This document shows positions 40,800 to 50,146 of a stretch of DNA of 64,000 bases, piece by piece. Under the pieces are notes generated by a model. That model did no database searches. It was not told where the DNA came from and saw only the letters and a list, made by a program, of their open reading frames with translations. Each line of letters starts with the position of its first letter. Within the stretch, counting starts at the first letter, position 1. Source of the DNA: CAZPXH01 sp964591085 (GTDB lineage: Bacteria > Spirochaetota > Spirochaetia > DSM-27196 > CAZPXH01); contig CAZPXH010000010.1 of the NCBI GenBank assembly GCA_964591085.1, positions 28,931 through 92,930 of the forward strand, given 5' to 3'. Made by a program: the position numbers and the translations under genes.

Positions 40800-42383
40800 G
40801 TGAAGCGAATTCTGCTCTCAGCCGCTGCGGTTCTGCTTTTTGCCGCAGCCTGTACCAGCACCGAGGTTACCGGTGTGGTAGACGGTGTGGATTTCAGTGA
40901 CGGGCTCCAGGGAGTCCGGATTGGCCGCTATGATTCCGGCCTTGGGGAAGGGGCTTCCGAGATTGTGGCATGGGCCGCCGACCGCAACGAGCTCTACGTG
41001 GTGAACGCAGAGAACGTGTCCGTGGATGTGCTGGATATCAGCAATCCCGCTGATCCGTTCATGGTCCGCCAGATTGACGTCTCGGACCTTGGTGCCGGGG
41101 CAAACAGCGTGGCGTACAAGAACGGTCTTGTTGCCGTTGCGGTGGAAGCGGAAGCCATTGAAGCCAATGGCCTGATCGCGTTCTACAACGTTGACGGTGT
41201 ACTGGAGGGAACGGTGGAGGCCGGGGTGCTTCCGGACATGGTGACCTTCAGCCCGAACGGTCGCTATGTGCTTGTGGCAAACGAAGGTGAGCCCTCAGAC
41301 GACTACCAGACAGACCCCGAGGGAAGCATCACCATAATTGACATCAGTAACGGTGTCAGCTCTGCCACTGCGCGGACTGCAGGCTTTGCGGCATTCAATC
41401 CCCGCATTGACCAGCTCCGAGCCGCCGGTGTCCGAATCTTTGGTCCCGGTGCAAGCGTTGCCCAGGACCTGGAGCCGGAGTACATCACGGTGACTGATGA
41501 CAGCAGTACCGCGTTCGTGTCCTTGCAGGAGAACAACGCCATTGCTCGCGTGGACATTGCCAGCGCTACGGTGACGAGCATCTTTCCGCTTGGCACCAAG
41601 ACCTACAACGTGACCGGCAATGAGATTGATGCCAGCAACCGGGATGGCGGAATCAACATCCGTACCTGGCCCGTGGAAGGCATGTACCAGCCGGACGCTA
41701 TAGCGAGTTTCCAGCTTGACGGTGTTACCTACCTGGTTACCGCCAACGAAGGCGATGCGCGCGACTACGACGGATTCAGCGAAGAAGCCCGTGGCGCTGA
41801 TCTCACGCTGGAAGAAAGCCGCTTTGCTGACATTGAGACGCTCCTTCTTGACGAAAACCTTGGCCGCCTGGTGACAACCACCGCGAGTGGCGACAGGGAT
41901 GGGGACGGTGAGTTTGATACCTTCTTCTCCTTTGGGGCGCGCAGCTTCAGCATCTTTGCCGTTCAGAACAGCCGCCTGAGCCTGGTTGGTGACAGCGGCT
42001 CGCAGATTGCCCGGATTCAGTCCGAACTGCAGCCCGACGGTTTTAACGCCAACGACGGCCTGCTGGAGGAGGTTGACGCGCGCAGCGATGACAAGGGTGC
42101 CGAGCCCGAGGCCGTGGTTGTCGGCAAGATCGGCAGTTCTCGCTACGCCTTTGTTGGCCTGGAGCGGAGCCTGGGCGGCGTGATGGTCTTTAACATCGAT
42201 GATCCGTCCGCACCGATCTTTGAGACCTGGCTTCTGTCCAACGACGGTACCGGTGCTCCGGACGCAGACGTTGCACCCGAGGGCCTGGTTTTCATCCCTG
42301 CAGAAGAAAGCCCCACCGGTTCTCCGCTGGTGGTTGCCAGCTATGAGGTGAGTGGCAGCGTCGCCATCTTTGCGCTGCAGTAG
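40800..42383 (+). CDS. Choice-of-anchor I type beta-propeller lipoprotein
   Basis: 527 aa. Signal peptide with lipobox LFAAAC (Cys18), so a lipoprotein. The mature part has LVIVD-like propeller repeats (ELYVVNAENVSVDVLDISNP; YVLVANEGEPSDDYQTDPEG; FVSLQENNAIARVDI; YLVTANEGDARDYDGF). These blocks, especially NEGEPSDDY and NEGDARDYDGF, are typical of choice-of-anchor I proteins (related to mesenchyme-specific cell-surface glycoprotein), often near phosphatases or esterases. GTG start is fixed by AGGAGG 6 nt upstream; an ATG 4 nt earlier meets an immediate stop. Followed by a strong terminator. Confidence 0.82.
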   Translation: MKRILLSAAAVLLFAAACTSTEVTGVVDGVDFSDGLQGVRIGRYDSGLGEGASEIVAWAADRNELYVVNAENVSVDVLDISNPADPFMVRQIDVSDLGAGANSVAYKNGLVAVAVEAEAIEANGLIAFYNVDGVLEGTVEAGVLPDMVTFSPNGRYVLVANEGEPSDDYQTDPEGSITIIDISNGVSSATARTAGFAAFNPRIDQLRAAGVRIFGPGASVAQDLEPEYITVTDDSSTAFVSLQENNAIARVDIASATVTSIFPLGTKTYNVTGNEIDASNRDGGINIRTWPVEGMYQPDAIASFQLDGVTYLVTANEGDARDYDGFSEEARGADLTLEESRFADIETLLLDENLGRLVTTTASGDRDGDGEFDTFFSFGARSFSIFAVQNSRLSLVGDSGSQIARIQSELQPDGFNANDGLLEEVDARSDDKGAEPEAVVVGKIGSSRYAFVGLERSLGGVMVFNIDDPSAPIFETWLLSNDGTGAPDADVAPEGLVFIPAEESPTGSPLVVASYEVSGSVAIFALQ

Positions 42384-42408
42384 GAGCTGAGGCTTCTCTC
42401 TAGTTCCC

Positions 42409-42450
42409 GGCCCGACCGTTGCCCGCAGGCAAGGGTCGGGCCTATTCTTT
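42409..42450 (+). terminator. Rho-independent terminator
   Basis: GGCCCGACC (42409-42417) pairs with GGTCGGGCC (42434-42442). An inner TTGCC/GGCAA stem extends the hairpin around a 4-nt loop, and TATTCTTT follows. It ends the lipoprotein transcript. The TATTCT of its tail could also serve as the -10 of the next gene, 9 nt before the ATG at 42458. Confidence 0.75.
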
Positions 42451-42457
42451 CAGCGAT

Positions 42458-43840
42458 ATGTTCGTCAGACGCGTTGAAGAACCAGGACTCGCCCAGTCCA
42501 GCTACTTCATTGCCTGCCAGGCAAGTGGAGAGGCAGTGGTGGTGGATCCTCACCGGAACATTGAGGTGTACGAGGCGGTTGCCGAGGAACAGGGCTTCCG
42601 CATCATTGCGGTTACCGAGACTCATATCCACGCCGACTTTGTTTCCGGTGCGCGTGCCCTCGCCGAGCAGACCGGAGCGGAGCTCTTTCTGTCCGACACC
42701 GGCGGTCCGGACTGGCTCTACGGATTCCCCCACACCGGCCTGAAGGATGGAAGCGAAATCCACGTTGGCAAGATCCGCCTCCAGGCAATGGCCACCCCGG
42801 GACACACGCCGGAGCACCTGAGTTTCCTGCTGTTTGATGCTGAGTCTGAAGAACCCATGGCCACCATCACCGGCGACTTTGTGTTTGTCCGGGATGTTGG
42901 GCGCCCGGACCTTCTGGAAGCCGCAGCCGGAGTTGCCGGTAGCGCAGAAACCGGCGCGCGGCAGATGTATCAGAGTCTGCAGCGATTTCGCGGTCTCCCG
43001 GAGTTCCTCCAGATCTGGCCGGGCCATGGCGCCGGTTCCGCCTGCGGACGGGCGATGGCGGCAGTTCCGGGCTCTTCTGTCGGCTATGAGCTACGCACCA
43101 ACTGGGCGCTCCGCGAACAGGCCGAGGACCGTTTTGTGACAGAGCTCCTGCGCGATCAGCCGGAAGTGCCCACCTATTTTGCGCGAATGAAGCAGATCAA
43201 CCGGGATGAGCAGCCGCTCAATCGCTTTGTGCAGCCTGGACATCTTGGCGCCGAGGAGGCGGCAAGTGCCATTCTGGGGGGAGCGTTGGTGGTGGACACT
43301 CGGGATCGGGAGGACTTTGCCGCAGAGTACCTGGCCGGAAGCCTCCACATTGAGGCTGATGCAAGCATCGGCAACTGGGCAGGTTGGCTGATTCCCCCGG
43401 ATCAGGACCTGCTCCTGGTAGCGGACCCGGAGGCGGCTCCTGACCTGGCAGCAGCGATGTTTCGCGTGGGAATTGACCGCGTCCTCGGCTTTGTCGGAAG
43501 CCTCTCCGGGATTGTGGCACCACGGGGCAAGGCGGATCGGGTTGATCTGGTGTCTGCGGACCAGCTCATCCGGGACGGGACTCCGGTGATGGATGTCCGC
43601 TGGACCAGCGAATACACGGAAGCGCACGTGCCCGGGGCGCTGCATCGGCCCCTTGGTTACCTGAATTCGGCTCCAGAAGGCCTGGATCCCAACCAGCCGG
43701 TTCTGGTGCACTGCCGCAGCGGTCACCGATCATCCATTGCTGCAAGCCAGCTCCGCCGGCTGGGTTTCCGCAAAGTCTTTGACCTCAGACCCGGTTTCAA
43801 TGGGTGGCGGGATTCCGGGCGTCCGGTGGAGCAGTCCTGA
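42458..43840 (+). CDS. CstB-like persulfide dioxygenase-rhodanese fusion
   Basis: 460 aa in three parts. Residues 1-240: metallo-beta-lactamase fold with ETHIHADFVSG and ATPGHTPEHLSFLL, the ETHE1-type persulfide dioxygenase signature (Fe-binding His/Asp). About 255-350: a rhodanese-like domain without active-site Cys (DLLLVADPEA). About 360-460: an active rhodanese with Cys419 in VHCRSGHRS. This PDO/pseudo-rhodanese/rhodanese order is that of CstB, which oxidises low-molecular-weight persulfides. The in-frame extension to 42419 runs through the upstream terminator and is rejected. Followed after 2 nt by a DUF427 gene. Confidence 0.87.
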   Translation: MFVRRVEEPGLAQSSYFIACQASGEAVVVDPHRNIEVYEAVAEEQGFRIIAVTETHIHADFVSGARALAEQTGAELFLSDTGGPDWLYGFPHTGLKDGSEIHVGKIRLQAMATPGHTPEHLSFLLFDAESEEPMATITGDFVFVRDVGRPDLLEAAAGVAGSAETGARQMYQSLQRFRGLPEFLQIWPGHGAGSACGRAMAAVPGSSVGYELRTNWALREQAEDRFVTELLRDQPEVPTYFARMKQINRDEQPLNRFVQPGHLGAEEAASAILGGALVVDTRDREDFAAEYLAGSLHIEADASIGNWAGWLIPPDQDLLLVADPEAAPDLAAAMFRVGIDRVLGFVGSLSGIVAPRGKADRVDLVSADQLIRDGTPVMDVRWTSEYTEAHVPGALHRPLGYLNSAPEGLDPNQPVLVHCRSGHRSSIAASQLRRLGFRKVFDLRPGFNGWRDSGRPVEQS

Positions 43841-43842
43841 AG

Positions 43843-44331
43843 ATGAAGAAGATCAAGCCCGGGCCCGGACAGGAGTCGGTGTGGGATTACCCGCGCCCGC
43901 CACGGCTGGAGGCCATCACGCATACCCTGCTTGTGGAGTTTGGCGGCGAGGTGATTGCGCAAACCAGCCGTGGCTATCGCATCCTGGAGACCTCTCATCC
44001 GCCCACCTACTACTTCCCACCGGATGACGTCAGGAAGGATCTGCTCCGGCCGGCATGGGGCAACACTATCTGCGAGTTCAAGGGCCAGGCGAGCTATTTT
44101 GACATTGTGGTGGGTGAGCGCGATTCACCCCGTGCCGCGTGGATCTACCCGGACCCGACTCCGGCATACCGCGCGGTGAAGGACTACTTCTGCTTCTATG
44201 CTAGCCGCATGGACCGCTGCACGGTAAACGGAGAGGAAGTCCAGGCCCAGGCCGGCGACTTCTACGGCGGGTGGATCACCAGCCGGGTGGTGGGGCCCTT
44301 CAAGGGGGAGCCGGGGACCTGGGGATGGTAG
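43843..44331 (+). CDS. DUF427 domain protein
   Basis: 162 aa. Signature blocks: LLVEFGGEVIAQTSRGYRILETSHPPTYYFP shape (split here over the N-terminal half), ICEFKGQASYFDIVV, AAWIYPDPTPAYRAVKDYFCFY and a C-terminal GDFYGGWITSRVVGPFKG. DUF427 proteins are small beta-rich proteins of unknown function. ATG 43843 begins 2 nt after the CstB-like stop, so both are on one transcript and a sulfur-oxidation link is possible but unproven. The 3' end overlaps the convergent oxidoreductase by 32 nt. Confidence 0.85.
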   Translation: MKKIKPGPGQESVWDYPRPPRLEAITHTLLVEFGGEVIAQTSRGYRILETSHPPTYYFPPDDVRKDLLRPAWGNTICEFKGQASYFDIVVGERDSPRAAWIYPDPTPAYRAVKDYFCFYASRMDRCTVNGEEVQAQAGDFYGGWITSRVVGPFKGEPGTWGW

Positions 44332-45364
44332 CCGAGGCACCACTGCTTTCGGCGGCACTTCGGTAGATCGCGTCCAGGATCTCCTGCACTACCAGGCCTT
44401 CACTACCGGGGGCGGGATGCGGCCGGTCCGCAATGATGGCATCTACAAACTCGTACTGGGATGGCTCCGCCTTCTGTCTCCGGGCAATTGCCTGATTCAC
44501 CGGTCCGTTCGGCCCGTTGGTGTAGTACTCGGCGGCAAACTCGTAGCCTTCCTTCAGGTTCCACTGCTTGAGCCCGCCCCTGGTACCAACCAGGCGCGTC
44601 TCCATCAGTTCGCGTTCCCGGATATGTCCAATCCAGGACGCCTCCAGCGATAGTACCGCCCCGGAATCCAGGCGGATGAAGGCGGCAGCCATGTCTTCCA
44701 CGCTGAACCCCGCGCCCATGCGCCGTGTGCCACGCGCGTTGAAATCCACCGCGCTTACCGAGATCGGCCGCGGATACCCCATGAGCCAGAGGGCAAGGTC
44801 CAGCCGATGCACTCCCAGGTCAATCAGTGGTCCACCGCCGGAGCGCGCACGATCACTGAACCAGCCGGTTCGCCCGGGGATGCCGTCACGCCGGTGCCAG
44901 ACGCTGCGCGCGTAGTAGATATCGCCCAGGCGCCCCTCTTTCACCACAGCCTTCAGGGCTCGCGCGGTTGCGGAGAATCGGAAGCTGAAGTTGATCATCA
45001 GGCGTTGGCCGGTACGCTCGGCTGCCTCCTGCATCCGGCGGGCATCCGCAAGGGTATGCGCCATGGGTTTCTCACACAGCACGTGGACCCCCGCCTCCAT
45101 CGCCTGAACGGCAAGGGGCGCGTGCAGGTCATTTGGCACAGCAATGCTCACGATGTCCGGCTGCTCCTGCGCAAGAAGCGTTTCCAGATCCGCGTAGGCC
45201 GCGGGGATCTTCATCCGGCGGGCGATGTCCTGCCGAAGCGACGCATTGGGATCAGCGATCGCCACAACATCACAGAGGGGATGGCGCCGGTATCCCAGGA
45301 TGTGGTCCCGTCCAATTCCCAGGCCCACAACGGCGGCCCGGAGGCGTGCGCGGGGCTGGGGCAT
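44300..45364 (-). CDS. Gfo/Idh/MocA family oxidoreductase
   Basis: 354 aa NAD(P)-dependent sugar or cyclitol dehydrogenase. Rossmann start AAVVGLGIGRDHILGY, then VSIAVPNDLHAPLAVQAMEAG and the family EKPMAHT motif with the catalytic Lys. The C-terminal domain has GGGPLIDLGVHRLDLALWLMG (His-bearing motif). Substrate unknown. Coupled by TGATG overlap to the ThuA-like gene upstream, a common pairing in sugar catabolism (trehalose or keto-sugar routes). Confidence 0.9.
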   Translation of the reverse strand: MPQPRARLRAAVVGLGIGRDHILGYRRHPLCDVVAIADPNASLRQDIARRMKIPAAYADLETLLAQEQPDIVSIAVPNDLHAPLAVQAMEAGVHVLCEKPMAHTLADARRMQEAAERTGQRLMINFSFRFSATARALKAVVKEGRLGDIYYARSVWHRRDGIPGRTGWFSDRARSGGGPLIDLGVHRLDLALWLMGYPRPISVSAVDFNARGTRRMGAGFSVEDMAAAFIRLDSGAVLSLEASWIGHIRERELMETRLVGTRGGLKQWNLKEGYEFAAEYYTNGPNGPVNQAIARRQKAEPSQYEFVDAIIADRPHPAPGSEGLVVQEILDAIYRSAAESSGASATIPRSPAPP

Positions 45365-46155
45365 CAGCGGATATCCTCACGCGTCTGCACAATTCCGGTG
45401 CTCGCATATTCTGCACCGCGGTCAGCGATAGGGGAGAGACTGTCCGGGACGTTTGGTGCATCCGCGGTTGAGCGCCGGATGCTCGGGCGGGCCCAGCGCG
45501 CGGCGTTCACCAGAATCTGCAACACCTCCGGGTGGTGGTAGATGGGGTAGCTTTCGTGGCCCGGGCGGAAGTAGAACACCCGGCCGTTGCCCCGCCGCCA
45601 GGTACAGCCGCTGCGGAACACCTCCCCGCCCTCAAACCAGCTGATGAAGATGAGCTCGTCCGGTTCCGGAATATCGAATCGCTCTCCGTACATCTCTGCC
45701 GCGGGAATCTGAATGTAGTCACCGATTCCCTGGGTGATTGGGTGTGCCGGCTGCAGGTTCCACAGCCGCTCAATCTCCGCTGCCTCCCGCCACTTCAGTC
45801 CGCCATTGGTCCCCATCAGCCTGCGGAAAGGCCTGCTGAAGTGCGCGGAATGCAGCGCTACAAACCCCATGCCGGAGAGGACCGCTTGCTGCACCCGGTC
45901 CACAACGTGCTCCGCCACCTTGTTGTGCGCGGCGTGCCCCCACCAGAACAGGACGTCCGTCTGGTCCAGCAATGCTTCCGAAAGGCCGTGCTCCGTGTCT
46001 GCAAGCGTTGCGGTGTGCACGTCCATATCAGGCTCACGACCCAGCCGCTCGGCTATAGCTCCGTGGATGCCCGTGGGATAGATCTGGCCGACTCTGGGGT
46101 TCTGCACCTCGTGGATGTGTTCGTTCCAAACAAGAATCCGTATTGCACTGTCCAT
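45364..46155 (-). CDS. ThuA-like protein
   Basis: 263 aa of the ThuA family (glutamine-amidotransferase-like fold). Blocks: ILVWNEHIHE, DVLFWWGHAAHNKVAEHVVDRV, GMGFVALHSAHFSRPFRRLMG and a C-terminal GRVFYFRPGHESYPIYHHPEV. ThuA with an adjacent ThuB/Gfo-Idh gene acts in trehalose or related disaccharide use in rhizobia; here the pairing is the same but the sugar is not known. No sugar transporter is adjacent. Diverges from corA. Confidence 0.85.
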   Translation of the reverse strand: MDSAIRILVWNEHIHEVQNPRVGQIYPTGIHGAIAERLGREPDMDVHTATLADTEHGLSEALLDQTDVLFWWGHAAHNKVAEHVVDRVQQAVLSGMGFVALHSAHFSRPFRRLMGTNGGLKWREAAEIERLWNLQPAHPITQGIGDYIQIPAAEMYGERFDIPEPDELIFISWFEGGEVFRSGCTWRRGNGRVFYFRPGHESYPIYHHPEVLQILVNAARWARPSIRRSTADAPNVPDSLSPIADRGAEYASTGIVQTREDIR

Positions 46156-46193
46156 GTGCTTTCAACAGTGCCACACGCGGGTATGCTGTATCC

Positions 46194-47237
46194 ATGGCCT
46201 ATCGGAGCAGAAGAAGCATTGCGGAGCCGCCGGGCACCCTCCACAGCGAGCGGCAGAGTGCCGCCCTCATTGATGAAATGCAGTACAACCCTGCCGGGAG
46301 CAGCTGGACGGAAGGGATCAGCGGGGCAGATTTCCAGCCAGGCGCTCCGATGCCGGAAGTCATTCGCTGGATCAACGTGGTGGGCGTCAATGATGTGTCC
46401 CTCCTGCGGCGGATGGCGGAGGTCTATGGCCTGGACACCCTGCTGCTTGAAGACGTTCAGAAGGCGGCATCCCGTCCAAAGATTGACGACTACCGGACCT
46501 ATGCCTTCCTGACACTGCGAATGCTGCGCGTTGAGGAGGAGCACATTGAAAGCGAACAACTCTCCGTGGTGTGGATGCCCGGCCTGGTGATCACCTTTCA
46601 AGAACGCCCGGGAGACCTGTTTGAGGGGATCCGCGAGCGCATCCTCACCGGGACAGGGAGAATCCGTGCAATGGGCGCAGACTACCTGGTCTATGCGCTG
46701 GTTGATGCGATCGTCGATCACTACCTGTTGGTGGGTGATTTCCTGCAGCAGGAGCTTGAGGAAATTGAGACCGATGTCCTGGGCGGCGAGGATCGCCACA
46801 TTCCGGTTGCAATGCGGGAGGTAAGGGGAGAACTCATTCGCGCCAGACGCGCGCTTGCGCCCCTGCGGGAGGTGGTGGGCCACATCCTCAAGGGTGAGGT
46901 CTCACAGTGCGCCCAGGCCGTGCTGCCCTTCTACCGGGATGTTTATGACCACATCCATGAAAACATGGACACCCTGGAAACGCTCCGGGAAATGAGCGCA
47001 GATGTCAGCAACAGCTTTCAGACCCAACTGGCGTCAAGCCTGAACGAGGTCACCAAGGTGCTGACAATCATCGCGACCATCTTCATCCCGCTTACCTTCC
47101 TTGCCGGAATCTACGGGATGAACTTCCAGCACATGCCTGAGCTCGGATGGCGCTGGAGCTACCCGGTGGTAGTGGGCGTGATGCTGATCATTGGGCTGGC
47201 CATGGTCCGCGCCTTCCGAAAACGCCGCTGGCTCTGA
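46194..47237 (+). CDS. corA: CorA family Mg2+/Co2+ transporter
   Basis: 347 aa. A long cytoplasmic domain ends in two membrane helices, with the pore signature GMN at 308-310 (AGIYGMNFQHMPE) and the basic C-terminus FRKRRWL. Helix-rich ELIRARRALAPLREVV and NEVTKVLTIIATIFIPLTFL fit CorA. ATG 46194 stands 6 nt after TATGCT (46182-46187) with no Shine-Dalgarno, so it is probably leaderless; the in-frame extension to 46143 overlaps the ThuA start. Ends 1 nt from the convergent peptidase. Confidence 0.93.
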   Translation: MAYRSRRSIAEPPGTLHSERQSAALIDEMQYNPAGSSWTEGISGADFQPGAPMPEVIRWINVVGVNDVSLLRRMAEVYGLDTLLLEDVQKAASRPKIDDYRTYAFLTLRMLRVEEEHIESEQLSVVWMPGLVITFQERPGDLFEGIRERILTGTGRIRAMGADYLVYALVDAIVDHYLLVGDFLQQELEEIETDVLGGEDRHIPVAMREVRGELIRARRALAPLREVVGHILKGEVSQCAQAVLPFYRDVYDHIHENMDTLETLREMSADVSNSFQTQLASSLNEVTKVLTIIATIFIPLTFLAGIYGMNFQHMPELGWRWSYPVVVGVMLIIGLAMVRAFRKRRWL

Positions 47238-47238
47238 C

Positions 47239-48705
47239 TCAGGCTCCGTACAGGGCCTGAACCCTGCGGGCAAATGCAAGCCGGCTCTCTTCCCAGGTGT
47301 AGAACATGTGGCCCCCGCCGTAGTGCTCAAGCGTCACGCGGGAGCGAGATGCTTCGTCCAGCTTCATGTTCGCCACAATCCGGTTGGAGGAGAAGTAGGG
47401 AGTCACCAGGTCAAACACACCGTGGGAAATCAGCACCTTCATGTGCGGGTTCAATGAGATCCCAAAGCGGAGGTCATCCGTGGCACCAATGCCGGTCTGC
47501 AGGACGTGCTTCTCGTAGTCAACCTGCCAGGAAGGGCCCGCTACGCGAGACAGGAGCTCGTATCGCCTGGGTGTTTCCAGCCCGATCTCCCGCCTGAGCT
47601 GATGGTTCACCGCGCTCCGGAAGGCACCGTCAATTCCGGTGAGCGTTGGATCCGGGCCTTCGTAGCGTTCCCGGTCCGGGTAGGGATCCCGCCCGGTGAT
47701 GGTGGCATCATAGCGCCCCAGGACCAGGCCCGCGTCATGCAGGAGCCGGTGGCTGAACACGCCCATTCCAATGCGCCCTCCGGCGGCCTCCACCACCCCG
47801 CGCGGCAGCCCAAGGAGTGAGGCTGCCCGGTTCAGCGTGCGGCTGCGGAAGCGGTCAGTTGCAGTGTCTCCCTGAACAAGGAGTTGCGCCAGCGCGCTTG
47901 TAGCAAATGATTCCGCCTCTGCCAGCACTTGCGTCCGTGGGGTCTGGGGATCAAAGACCCGCGAGCGGCCGTGGAAGGCTGCAGCAGCCGCCATGGAGGG
48001 GAACACGTCCACAAAGGGCAGGACGTCATAGTCGTGGTTCTCAAAGCCCAGAGCAGAGAACTCCAGGGCCGGCGAGATCAGAATTGCAGCAGACAGGGTG
48101 ATTCCGTAGTCCTGCTGCATCATGTTGGCAAGGCGGCCAACCCGGAATCCCCCGTAGCTCTCCCCGGCAATTGCCACCGGGCGGCCCCAGAGACGGTTTT
48201 CACTCAGGTAGCGGTCCGCAAACTCGCAGAGGGTCTGCAGGTCCCGGTTGAGCTTGAAGAAATCCTTGTTGGCGGCGTCCGTGCGCTCCGCTTCAGTCTG
48301 CTTCTCCCCCTCCTGCGCAGGGGCTGGTACTGCGCGGCTGAACCCGGTTCCCACGGGATCAACAAAGACGAGGTCCGTCCAGGCAAGCCAGGTTTCCGCG
48401 TTGTCTACAACCGGAACCGGTGCTGCGGGAGCCCGGCCATCCGGGGTGAAGGCAATGCGCTGCGGACCAACAACACCCATGTGCAGGAAGGCGGATGCGG
48501 CACCCGGTCCGCCATTGAACAGGAAGGTCAGCGGTCGCGGCTCATCCGTTGCCAGGTGATAGGCAACGTGGAAGATCTCCGCGGTGGGCTGGTCATGGTG
48601 GGAGATGACCATCCAGCCCGCGCTTGCCTGATAATCCAGGCTCTTCCCACCCGCCTGAACCGATCCCGTGCTCTGTGCGCCCTTGGGGGCCTGATACTCT
48701 GCCAT
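47239..48705 (-). CDS. S10 family serine carboxypeptidase
   Basis: 488 aa alpha/beta hydrolase of the serine carboxypeptidase family. Oxyanion segment FLFNGGPGAASAF, catalytic Ser183 (GESYGG), Asp432 (HGVFDLVTP) and His466 (GGGHMFY). FVDPVGTGFSR is another S10 hallmark. Bacterial S10 proteins usually carry a signal peptide; this one starts MAEYQAPKG and has none, so it may be cytoplasmic. TAGCCT precedes the ATG by 9 nt, with a weak GGAG between. Single gene. Confidence 0.88.
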   Translation of the reverse strand: MAEYQAPKGAQSTGSVQAGGKSLDYQASAGWMVISHHDQPTAEIFHVAYHLATDEPRPLTFLFNGGPGAASAFLHMGVVGPQRIAFTPDGRAPAAPVPVVDNAETWLAWTDLVFVDPVGTGFSRAVPAPAQEGEKQTEAERTDAANKDFFKLNRDLQTLCEFADRYLSENRLWGRPVAIAGESYGGFRVGRLANMMQQDYGITLSAAILISPALEFSALGFENHDYDVLPFVDVFPSMAAAAAFHGRSRVFDPQTPRTQVLAEAESFATSALAQLLVQGDTATDRFRSRTLNRAASLLGLPRGVVEAAGGRIGMGVFSHRLLHDAGLVLGRYDATITGRDPYPDRERYEGPDPTLTGIDGAFRSAVNHQLRREIGLETPRRYELLSRVAGPSWQVDYEKHVLQTGIGATDDLRFGISLNPHMKVLISHGVFDLVTPYFSSNRIVANMKLDEASRSRVTLEHYGGGHMFYTWEESRLAFARRVQALYGA

Positions 48706-48751
48706 AGGACTCCAAGGCTACTCTGCGGCCCCGCGGCGGGCAAGCAGGCAC

Positions 48752-48777
48752 AAAAAAAACCCCCGCCGGAGCGGGGG
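48752..48777 (-). terminator. Rho-independent terminator of the lipoprotein/OMP operon
   Basis: On the minus strand CCCCCGC-TCCG-GCGGGGG (48777-48760) is followed directly by eight T residues (48759-48752). A textbook intrinsic terminator, 28 nt after the lipoprotein stop codon. Confidence 0.92.
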
Positions 48778-48804
48778 CAACCAATGCCTTGAGGAGGCGC
48801 TGGG

Positions 48805-50136
48805 TTAGTTGAGGGGGATCAGCGGCTTGAAGCCCGCACCGCGGAGCTGTACTCCGTACCCGTCCCCATCGCCAGTAATCTGGTCCACGATTGGTGCATT
48901 GATGTAGGCATCACCATATCCGATTCCGTTGCCGTTCACGTCAATAATGACCTGCACCCACTCGTTGCCGGAGGTGTTGCTGGACACGCCGCTAAACGCA
49001 TCGGCGGCGCCAGCAATGGTCAGGAAACCGTTAGCCTGAACGGTCGCTGCAACGGAGTTGACCGGACTGAGTTCGCCGGGAAGCGTGACTGCGGTCAGAT
49101 CGGTTTCCCGTTCAAGGTCAACCGATCCGCCTTCGGACAGCCGTTGGCCGAAGAACACCACGCGCGCGGTGTAGGTCTCATTCAGCTGCACGCCCTCAAT
49201 CTGGGTAGCGTCCTGAATGACGATGGTCACAGCCCCACTGACGACGTCATAGTCCGTTGCTGCGTCCTTCCATATTGGCAGGAGAACCGGATTGGACAGC
49301 TGCCCGTCCACGCCACCACCGTTCAGAATGGAGTCGGCGTACAGGAAGAGCTGGCCAGATTCCGGGAAGGACCCGTAGTTGACCGAGAAGTCAATCGTGG
49401 GCGCTGGACTGGGATTGAACTCACTTCCATTGGCAAGGCTCTCGCCGCTTGCATTCCGCACCTGCCAAACCACGTCCTGGAGATTGACGTCGCTGTCCTC
49501 CGCGCCAAGGCGGTAGGTAACGGTTTCTGCGGCTGAGACTGTGAATCCGCTGTCCAGTCCACCGGTGGTCCCAAGTACCACGTTTCGATTTGCAGTGGTT
49601 TCCTGCACGTCGTCAAACTCAATGAACGCGTCCAGACGACGAACGTTTCCAACGGTCAGTTCAGTGATTGGCTCCTGCTCCTGCGCGTCGGGATTGAAGC
49701 CCGGCTCGCCTGGTTCCGGCACATATCCGGCAAATCCGGACGGATCGGTGAACTCCGCGAACGGCTGCTCGTTGTAGTTGTCGTTTGCGTCCACAAACAC
49801 AAAGACGCGATACGTGCCTTCCGGCAGTCCAAAGAACTCCGCGAAGGCATTGAACTCGTCCCGGTTGGGATCGTACTCAGCGAACTTCACGACTTCATAG
49901 GAGCTGAAGCCTTCCGGTGGAGCAAAGAAGGGGTCTGCCCACTCAATCCGAGCGACTACGGCACTACCTTCGCCAATGGTGTCGGGAACTTGCACGCGGA
50001 CGCTGATGCTATTGCCGCCAAACTGCCCGTCGCCCGCGAACTCCGGATAGAAGCTCTCCAGGATGTCATCACACCCCGTGAGGAAGATGAGCGTGGAGAC
50101 GACGGCGATGAAAAGTCCTTTCTTCAGATACTTCAT
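48805..50136 (-). CDS. Large beta-rich lipoprotein of unknown function
   Basis: 443 aa. Signal peptide with lipobox IFLTGC (Cys22) and DD at +2/+3. The mature part is acidic and strand-rich, with repeated immunoglobulin-like or adhesin-like patterns (SVRVQVPDTIGEGSAVVARI; GTYRVFVFVDANDNYNEQPF; WVQVIIDVNGNGIGYGDAYI) and two DxNxN-like calcium-type loops. No family recognised. 10 nt downstream of the outer-membrane protein gene and followed by a strong terminator. Probably surface or periplasmic. Confidence 0.7.
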   Translation of the reverse strand: MKYLKKGLFIAVVSTLIFLTGCDDILESFYPEFAGDGQFGGNSISVRVQVPDTIGEGSAVVARIEWADPFFAPPEGFSSYEVVKFAEYDPNRDEFNAFAEFFGLPEGTYRVFVFVDANDNYNEQPFAEFTDPSGFAGYVPEPGEPGFNPDAQEQEPITELTVGNVRRLDAFIEFDDVQETTANRNVVLGTTGGLDSGFTVSAAETVTYRLGAEDSDVNLQDVVWQVRNASGESLANGSEFNPSPAPTIDFSVNYGSFPESGQLFLYADSILNGGGVDGQLSNPVLLPIWKDAATDYDVVSGAVTIVIQDATQIEGVQLNETYTARVVFFGQRLSEGGSVDLERETDLTAVTLPGELSPVNSVAATVQANGFLTIAGAADAFSGVSSNTSGNEWVQVIIDVNGNGIGYGDAYINAPIVDQITGDGDGYGVQLRGAGFKPLIPLN

Positions 50137-50146
50137 CAGTGTTCTC

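Noticed and set aside
42419..42457. Upstream TTG start of the CstB-like gene
   Set aside because: It would begin inside the terminator hairpin; ATG 42458 starts the conserved domain.
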